From contig NC_064827.1 in assembly GCF_024166365.1 (NCBI RefSeq), forward strand, positions 49,752,635-49,816,634: a stretch of 64,000 bases of DNA, in the 5' to 3' direction. Each line of letters begins with the position of its first letter. Positions within the stretch are counted from its first letter, which is position 1. This stretch comes from Elephas maximus indicus. Its lineage: Eukaryota > Chordata > Mammalia > Proboscidea > Elephantidae. The notes under the pieces are model-generated. The model saw only the letters and a program-made list of their open reading frames with translations. It did not search any database and was not told the DNA's origin. Below, piece by piece: positions 56,909 through 64,000 of the stretch. Position numbers and translations under genes: made by a program.

Positions 56909-57279
56909 TTTGTGTAAGACTTATTTGGGACAGTTTCCTAAGCAGTTATAGATTTTCTGTATCTGTCATTAATGAATTTATATAGTAAGAGCTGTTATCT
57001 GATTTTGTATTTTTGTCTTTAAGCTCTTTTACGTCTTTGCTTTTGTGGATTTTTTCCTTTTATCTTTTTAAATATGGTATTTGATACATACAAAAGAATA
57101 CATTAAATATGTAAGATATGAAGTATACATTATAAAATATAATTAATAACAGCGAACCTACCATCCAATCAAAACTAGACCATTACCAGTGCTTTGTATT
57201 ATCTGCTTATGTGCTCCTCCTCATACCATCCATTTGCAAACTTCAGAGGTAACCAGTGTCTTGGCTTTTGGACTATCAT
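56909..57279. other. STX17 intron 3 without recognised gene
   Basis: About 0.37 kb of AT-rich sequence, possibly old L1 3'UTR at 57050-57270. Confidence 0.45.
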
Positions 57280-57294
57280 TCCCTTCTCTTTTTA

Positions 57295-57981
57295 TTTTTT
57301 TAAATTTTTGTTGTGCTTTAAGTGAAAGTTTACAAATCAAGTCAGTCTCTCACACAAAACTTACATACACCTTGCTACATACTCCCAATTGCTCTCCCTG
57401 TAATGAGACAGCCCACTCCCGCCCTCCACTCTCTCTTTTCGTGTCCATTTCGCCAGCTTCTAACCCCCTCCACCCTCTCATCTCCCCTCCAGACAGGAGA
57501 TGCCAACATAGTCTCAAGTGTCCACCTGATCCAAGAAGCTCACTCCTCAGCAGCATCCCTCTCCAACCCATTGCCCAGTCCATTCCCTGTCAGAAGACTT
57601 GGCTTTGGGATTGATTCCTCTCCTGGGCCAACAGAAGGTCTGGGGGCCATGACCACCGGGGTCCTTCTAGTCAGACCATTAAGTCTGGTCTTTTTCTGAG
57701 AATTTGGGGTCTGCATCCCACTGCTCTCCTGGTCTCTCAGGCGTTCTCTGTTGTGTTCCCTGCCAGGGCAGTTATCGGTTGTAGCCAGGCACCATCTAGT
57801 TCTTCTGGTCTCAGGCTGGTGTAGTCTCTGGTTTATGTGCCCCTTTCTGTCTCTTGGGCTCATAATTACTTTGTGTCCTTGGTGTTCTTCATTCTTCTTT
57901 GATCCACGTGGGTTGAGACCAATTGATGCATCTTAGATGGCCACTTGCTAGCATTTAAGACCCCAGACGCCACTCTCCAAA
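57295..57981 (-). mobile_element. 5'-truncated L1 3'UTR insertion
   Basis: Minus-strand copy of the same L1 subtype as 53310 plus further upstream sequence up to AAGACCCCAGACGCCACTCT. TCCCTTCTCTTTTTA at 57280-57294 and 57982-57996 is its 15-bp target duplication. Confidence 0.9.
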
Positions 57982-57996
57982 TCCCTTCTCTTTTTA

Positions 57997-58066
57997 AAAG
58001 AATACCCACTGCCGTCGAGTCGATTCTGACTCATAGCGACCCTATAGGACAGAGTAGAACTGCCCA
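57997..58066 (-). mobile_element. 5'-truncated AfroSINE, 70 bp
   Basis: CCACTGCCGTCGAGTCGATT to CAGAGTAGAACTGCCC, the last 70 bases of the SINE, placed directly after the L1 target duplication. The sequence is close to the family consensus, so the insertion is probably recent. Confidence 0.8.
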
Positions 58067-59209
58067 TAAATAGTTTTATCTAATGTGTATGTGTCCTTTA
58101 ACAATATATTGTTTAGTTTTGTTTGATTTGAGCTTCATAAAAATGCCATGATTGTCTATGAAGTCTTCTGGGACTTGCTTTTGTTCACATAATGTTTCTA
58201 AGATTTGCTCATGGTGCTTGTAGCTATAGTTTATTCATTTTGGCACTTAATATCAGCTGTTAATGAGTACCAATCCCAAAGTCATTCTTAATTTTTTTAA
58301 TCTGAAAATATATATATTTTTTAATCTGAAAATATTTTTATTAACTCAGGAGATAGAGAGTGGAGTACTGCACTTCATGTCTGTATAGTAGGTGCTCATT
58401 GGATATTTGTTGAACAAATGGATGAAGACTTTTTTCTCCTTTGATTTTTACACCTTCTGGTGGTCCGGTTAATATTTCTTAAGATGTATATATTCTTTTT
58501 GGTGCCTTTTATGTTGAAATAATAAGTGTTAATTCATTACATTGCTATCAATAACTTAGTGCAGTAGTTAGGTGATACAAGAATAGTCCGGATTTATTTT
58601 AATTAAATAGTTATGACTGTGGAGCCCTTAATAATAAATTATATGATGTCTAGAATGTGTTTACTCTGAGCTGTTTAAATGTTTACCAGTGGACTTGTGC
58701 TCTTGTGTTTGTAAAGAAATCAGATTAATTATTATGATACCAAATGTTTTCTGCTGTACACAATTTGCTCTCAAAATTACATGTTGTAAAAACACATTAG
58801 GAATCCTTAAATCAATATTGAACAAAGGCAAATATATGCATAGTCACTCTTCTTTTAATCATTAAATACACAATTAGAAATTTTTTCAGAATTTTCAATT
58901 AACTGAGAATAATTACATTTTACAGTTTTCATCAGTATAGATAAGTATATATTTGAATATATCTTTTTTCTTTAGACAGAAATTTGCTGACATTTCTGAA
59001 AAAAGGAAAATGTCATAACTAGTTATTGGATTTGGTTATGAAATGAGAGAGAGAGCTCTTTTAAATACTGAACTAGTATACTTTCTTTTTTTAACTGAGT
59101 TCACCGATTATAGAATGATTGAGTTAACTTGTGGATATTTCTGAAGTTTTTCAGAATTTGGCATAATACTTGCCTTCCTGACCTGACTACTAGTAGAACA
59201 TTTGAACAT
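58067..59209. other. STX17 intron 3 without recognised gene
   Basis: A short direct repeat, TTTTTTAATCTGAAAATAT, is doubled at about 58294-58335. The rest is AT-rich without a known family. Confidence 0.5.
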
Positions 59210-59717
59210 TTACTATGTTCTAGACACTGAGGATATAGCTGTGAACAAAACAGAAAGAAATCCTTGTTCTCGTAGAACTTATGTTCTGAGGGTGGTAAAT
59301 GAAGAGAGCAGAGACAATTTGTTTTTAAGTAACTAAATATACACTATGTTAGATAGTTATTAATGCTGTGAAGAAGAGTAAAGCAGGTTAAGGAGAAAAG
59401 AGAATCACAGAAGGTGACGAGTGTTCTTTTACATAGGATAGTTGTGGAAGATCTGATATGATGACATTTGACCAGATACCTGAAGGAAGTAAGGGCATAA
59501 ACCATGGGGAATAGGGTTTTCCAAGCAGAAGGAAAATCAAGTGCAAAGAATCTGAGGCAGGAGGATGCCTGGCATATTCAAGGAATAGTAAGGAAGTCAG
59601 TGTGGCTGGTGTGAGCAAGGAGTGTTAGGGGATGAGGTCAGCGAGGACAGCTCACTTGTAGGTTGTGGTGACTTATAGTTGGGTAGAAAGCTGTAATGTT
59701 TAAGCAGCCAATCATTC
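59210..59717 (+). repeat. Old mammalian repeat
   Basis: TACTATGTTCTAGACACTGA, then GTGAACAAAACAGAAAGAAA, then GCAAAGAATCTGAGGCAGGA: a widespread old mammalian class also seen elsewhere in this window. Family not named. Confidence 0.55.
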
Positions 59718-60300
59718 TTTTAAAGCAATTTAAATATTAAGGGAAAAAATCTTAAGTATTGCCGATATTGTTTCCATTTCTGATGTTTTTCATTCCTTTG
59801 CATAGATCCGTATTTCCATCTGGTATCATTTTCCTTTTGCCTCAAGGACTTCCTTTAACATTTCTTGGGGTTCAGTTCAGCTGGTGATGAATTCTTTCAG
59901 CTTTTGAGTCTCCGAAAATATATATTTTTTCTTCTTTAAAAGAAATTTTTGCTGGGCAAAATGAGACTAAATGGGCATACCAGCTCAGGGGCAAGGACAA
60001 GAAGGCAGGAGCAGACAGGAAAGCTGGTAATGGGGAACCCAAGGTCGAGAAGGGGAGTGTTGACATGTCATGGAGTTGGTAGCCAATGTCCCCAAACAAT
60101 ATGTATATTGTTTCATGGGAAACTGATTTGCTCTGTAAACCTTCATCTAAAGTACAATAAAGAAAAAAAATTATTTTGCTGGCTGTAGAATTCTACATTG
60201 CTTTTTTTTTTTTTCTTTAAGGATGTACTTTAAGGCTGTTATTCCCCTGTCTTCTCACTTGCGTTGTTTCTGATGAGAAATCTACTTCATTCTTATCCTC
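59718..60300 (-). mobile_element. Old L1 segment, copy A of a duplication
   Basis: Minus-strand old L1 (ORF1 region). It matches 61428-61790 from TTTTAAAGCAATTTAAATAT through TTTCTGATGAGAAATCT, apart from an L1 3' fragment inserted at 59957-60169. Both copies begin at the same base of the L1. Confidence 0.75.
59957..60169 (+). mobile_element. L1 3' end inserted in copy A
   Basis: CAAAATGAGACTAAATGGGC to CATCTAAAGTACAATAAAG with an A-tail, same 3'UTR as 19390-19575. TTTTTGCTGG (59946-59955) and ATTTTGCTGG (60173-60182) form the target duplication. It is absent from copy A', so it came after the duplication. Confidence 0.85.
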
Positions 60301-61427
60301 TTCAAGACCCATGGGACGAACAGTATCCTGTCCACTTTTTATGTCTCTGGAGTTCTTTGCAAAGGGGGTAGCCAGATTTTAAGGCATTTAGCCTCAAATT
60401 GGGAGCATTTGCGTGAAATGCGTGAACCTCATTTTTGTGTAGATTGAGCATTGTCTTAGATGACATCTCTAAGATGCATGAGTTTTCTAAACTTCTGACA
60501 GGTTTGCCTTTATTTCTGTGAGATAAGCTTCCTCACTACGTTTCCCAGTTCTGTGTCTTGTGAGAATGTACTTATCATGAGAATAAACTATTGCCGGTCT
60601 TCATTCATAGTGGCCATTTTCTCCTTTATGCCATTCTTTCTTTCCAGGTGTTACTGGCTCCCTTCTTTTGTAGCTCCTGAACAGTAAATAATGCCTTTCC
60701 AATGAGGAATAATGCATTGCAGTGGTAATTTTTCAAGAGATTGGAACTCCTGTAAGTTATTCTTACCCTGTAGCCAATCTTAGGGCCCAATCATTGCTTC
60801 CTCATGTAGTAGGTGGAATGCACGGATGTGAAGAGCTCTGCGGTATTCCAGGGCAGCTGTTTGTGCTTCTTAGCTATTAGTATAATGAAGGATACATAGC
60901 AGTGGTAATTTTCCTGAGATTCAAATTCCTTTGGTTGTATTTATTTTGCCTAGTACTGCTTTTGCAGTAATGGAGAAAGCATCGTAGTGGTAATTTTCCT
61001 GAGATAAAAAAATCCCTTGGCTTTGTTTTTTTAGGCTATAAGCACTGCTTTTGCGGTATACATTGTGCCATGTTTTGAGACGTTTCATGAAAAATAATAA
61101 AAAGGCTAAGAAGAAGTTGACTAGAATAAAATGCATGTGCAATTATTGCCAGGTGTCTTCATATTTTACCTCCTGTTTTGCAAATTTTCCAGAAATGAAA
61201 TTTTAAAAATTAGAAAAATGATTTTATCATTGACTTATATCTGCAGGATTTATGTCATCCGAGGACCACTAGGACACATGGGATCCCAGATAATGGGTAT
61301 CAAAATCCATACCTCGTAACAAAAATTCTGAATTGGTCCTTTAAGCATGGCTTCATTAGTGAAAACACATAGTGTCAACAAAAAATTCAAAGGAGAAAAT
61401 AATTGGGTCTTGAAAGGGTTCAATATA
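60301..61427. other. Unrecognised block with internal repeats between L1 copies
   Basis: About 1.1 kb. AGTGGTAATTTT recurs at 60721, 60901 and 60985; the last two units share GTGGTAATTTTCCTGAGATand a later CTGCTTTTGC(A/G)GTA block and are spaced 84 bp. It may be a retroviral or other mobile insert, but I recognise no family and find no terminal signals. Confidence 0.5.
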
Positions 61428-62800
61428 TTTTAAAGCAATTTAAATATTAAGGGGAAAAAATCTTATATATTTGCTGGTGTCATTTCCATTTCTGATGTTC
61501 TTCATTCCTTGGTATAGATCCATATTTCCGTCTGGCATCGTTTTCCTTTTGCCTATGGACTCCCTTTAACATTTCTTAGGATTCGGTTCAGCTGGTGATG
61601 AATTCTTTCAGATTTCGTATCTCTGAAAATATATTTTTTTCACTTTTGTTTTTAAAAGAAATTTTTGCTGGTTATAGAACTCTACATTGACTTTTTTTTT
61701 TTTTTTTTGAAGAAGTTACTTTAAGGCTGTTTCACTGTCTTCTCACTTGCATTGCTTCTGATGAGAAATCTTCCTTCTTTATTTCTTTTTTCCTCTGGCT
61801 ACTTTTAAGATTTTGCCTTTATCACTGGTTATAAGCACTTTAATTATTATGTGCCTTAGTGTTTTTTTTTTTTTTTTTTTCAGTGTAGTTTTTTATTTTA
61901 TGGGTTCTTGTGCTCTGGGTTTATAGTTTGCATCAAATTGGGAAGTTTTTTGATCATTATATCTTCAAATATTTTTTTGTATATCACAGCTTATGGATGT
62001 CTTTTTAAAATTTTTAGATTCTTTTTTCTCTCTTTTTCATTTTTGGATAGTTTTTGTTGATATGCCTTTATCTTCATAAATCTTATCATCAACAATGATC
62101 TAATTAATTAATAACAATTAATCTGCTACTAATCTGTCCAGGGTGTTTTTCATCTCACATATTGTAGCTTTCATCTACAGAATTACATTTTGGGGTCTTT
62201 TTTATATCTTTCATGTCTCTACTTAACTTTTTTAACATATGGGATATAATTATAATAACCTTTAATGTTCTTCTCTGCTTATTCTAATATCTATGTTAAT
62301 TCTGGCTAAGTTTCAATTGATTGATTATTCTCCTTATTATAGGCCATGTTTTCCTGTTTGTTTTGTATGCCTGGTGACCTTTGATTGGGTGGTCTTTACC
62401 TTGTTGGGTGCTGGATATTTTTATGTTCATGTAAGTCTTCTGGAGATTTGTTCTGAAATTTAGTTTAATTACTTGGAAACAGTTTAATGCTTTTGGATCT
62501 TTTATGATTTGTTAGCCTCAGCCTGAGTCTGATTATTCCCCACTACTGCGGCAAAATATTTCTGAGTGCTCTACCCAGTGCCTCATAAGTTAAGAATTTT
62601 TCTAGTTTAGCAAGTGGGAACAGGTACTGTTCCCAGCTCTGAGTGAGTGCTGACACTGGTCCTCTAATCTTTTCAGATGGTCCTTCCCTCAGGCTTGGAT
62701 AGTTTCTTTACACACATGCTCTGTGCAACACTCTTCTCTTGGGTACTCCAGTACTCTGTTCTGCAAACTCTGCTTGCCTTGTACAGAAGGGGAAATCCAT
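61428..62800 (-). mobile_element. Old L1, copy A' and 5' continuation
   Basis: Begins with the same sequence as 59718 and continues into L1 ORF1 and 5'UTR-type sequence (for example TGGCTACTTTTAAGATTTTG and TATAGGCCATGTTTTCCTGT). T-runs at 61693-61709 and 61863-61880. No long frame remains. Confidence 0.65.
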
Positions 62801-62810
62801 CTATTACTAT

Positions 62811-62930
62811 GGGTTTTTTTTTTTTTTTTAATAATATTTTATTGTGTTCTCAGTGAAAGTTTACATAGCAGATTAGGTCCCTGTTCAATTTCTGTTCAAA
62901 TTGTTCAGTGACATTAGCTATTATTATGTT
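62811..62930 (-). mobile_element. L1 3' end fragment
   Basis: T-run at 62814-62829, then AATAATATTTTATTGTGTTC and TTCAGTGACATTAGCTATTA, the same subtype as 44608. Confidence 0.75.
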
Positions 62931-64000
62931 TTGAAACTGCAAGGAATACTTTCTTCTTTGGGATAAGAAAACATTAGCGTTAAAAAGGATTTTGTGATCG
63001 AATTCTGAAACTAAATGAGAGAGTTGGGAATTGTTACAACTGTCATAATCCACTTAAGAACGTTAACTTCTCTTTTAAAGGAACCTGATCCCCTAGCCTT
63101 TTCTCCAGCATGTGGAGGTTGTTGAGAACACCTGAATCTCACTTCAGACATTCTGATTCAGTAGATTTTAGACCTCATTTGGAAAGATACTGCTTTGCAG
63201 AGAGTCTACTCCAGTTCCATTGGTAGCATGGATGCACACAAATAATAGCAGCCATGGGACATGTAGAATTAAAATGTGACTTTCATGAGTTTACGTAGAG
63301 AAACATAGAACACTTAAGTGCTCTACTTTTTAATTTTTTTTTAGAAGAGCATTTTAAAAGGTGGAAGCAATAGAAAAGAGGAAATGAAGAGGAGAGTAAA
63401 AAAGCAAGGATAGTGAAACAAAGTTAGGAGAAAAGATTAGGGAGAGAAGCAAGGTCAGGTAGAGAATGGAAGAGAAGATAGAAGAGGAGATTCCAAAATA
63501 AATGCTATTAGAAGGTAAAGTGTTTTAGGTTATTGAGGGCTTCAGAGGGGCTTATAACTTAAATTTTGTCTTTGAAATATTCATGAGCCGATTAATCAGG
63601 ATTTAGGATCCTTAACCTCAACTCTGAATTGCATAGATACTGTAGAACCTCAGGTCAATTAAAAAATTGAATCTACAAGATTAAATCTAAGACGCCATCA
63701 GTTGTAACACATACCATTTTTTTGTGTTCCCCAAGAAAGAAAAAGTGTTGCCAATTAACTATGACACAGTGCTTTCTTATCACCTAGTTTAAGAAGCATC
63801 TGAATTTTGGAGATGTTAAACTAGAAAAAATATTGTCTTAAAATTGATAAAATATCATATTTAGAAGGCTCATACCCTGCCTCTCTGACTTTTCCCAATC
63901 TATTCTTTCTATTTAATATGCTCTGTTTTCCCAACATTATCTTTCAGGAACAGCTTAAATCTCACCTCCTTCATGAAGCTATCTAGATCCTTATAGTAAG
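62931..64000. other. STX17 intron 3, right end of window
   Basis: 63105-63190 may be a MER5-like remnant (GTTGAGAACACCTGAATCTC). The rest is unrecognised. No match to the next syntaxin 17 exon was found. Confidence 0.5.

Larger units (their letters stand above)
36940..64000 (+). other. STX17: STX17 gene locus, 5' part, runs off the right edge
   Basis: Exon 1 (noncoding, likely), exon 2 (43023-43208) and exon 3 (51637-51702) are present. Intron 1 is about 6.0 kb, intron 2 about 8.4 kb and intron 3 more than 12.3 kb. No sequence encoding residues after 63 was found up to 64000. The horse coat-greying duplication known from the literature lies in a later STX17 intron and is outside this window. 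Introns hold both sense and antisense L1, RTE and SINE copies. Confidence 0.9.

Overview
This is nuclear DNA from a placental mammal, almost certainly an afrotherian and most likely an elephant or close relative. The evidence is the repeat content: many copies of the afrotherian tRNA-derived SINE (AfroSINE), BovB-like RTE LINEs that share its 3' tail, a recently active-looking L1 lineage with its own 3'UTR, plus older mammalian repeats (MIR, MER5-like hAT, Tigger-like, MaLR LTRs, old L1). There are no bacterial-style operons, and most open frames are shadows of retrotransposons.

One host gene is supported: STX17 (syntaxin 17, the autophagosomal Qa-SNARE), on the + strand. A CpG island at about 36.83-37.50 kb holds the promoter and a likely noncoding exon 1 ending at 37018. 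Exon 2 (43023-43208) carries the start codon and codons 1-41. Exon 3 (51637-51702) carries codons 42-63. Exon 4 is not in the window, so intron 3 runs off the right edge. In other mammals NR4A3 lies upstream of STX17 and ERP44 downstream; neither is visible here.

Layout. 1-2.7 kb: old repeats and one AfroSINE. 2.7-13.1 kb: one RTE insertion, 5'-inverted and flanked by a 10-bp duplication, later split by a near full-length 7.8-kb L1 on the minus strand. 13.1-36.8 kb: intergenic, with SINEs, RTE and L1 fragments, a solo LTR inside an L1 inside a SINE, a retroviral-type LTR at 23.7-24.3 kb, MaLR LTRs and an old L1 at 29.5-32.3 kb. 36.8-64 kb: the STX17 5' part, with introns filled by the same repeats, a large hairpin-forming palindrome at 55.8-56.1 kb, and a partly duplicated old L1 at 59.7-62.8 kb.

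No novel multi-gene system is present. The notable signals are structural: nested insertions with target-site duplications (TSDs), inserts of about 30-40 bp that contain only the SINE/RTE tail, two long palindromes, and tandem monomers in the L1 5' region.
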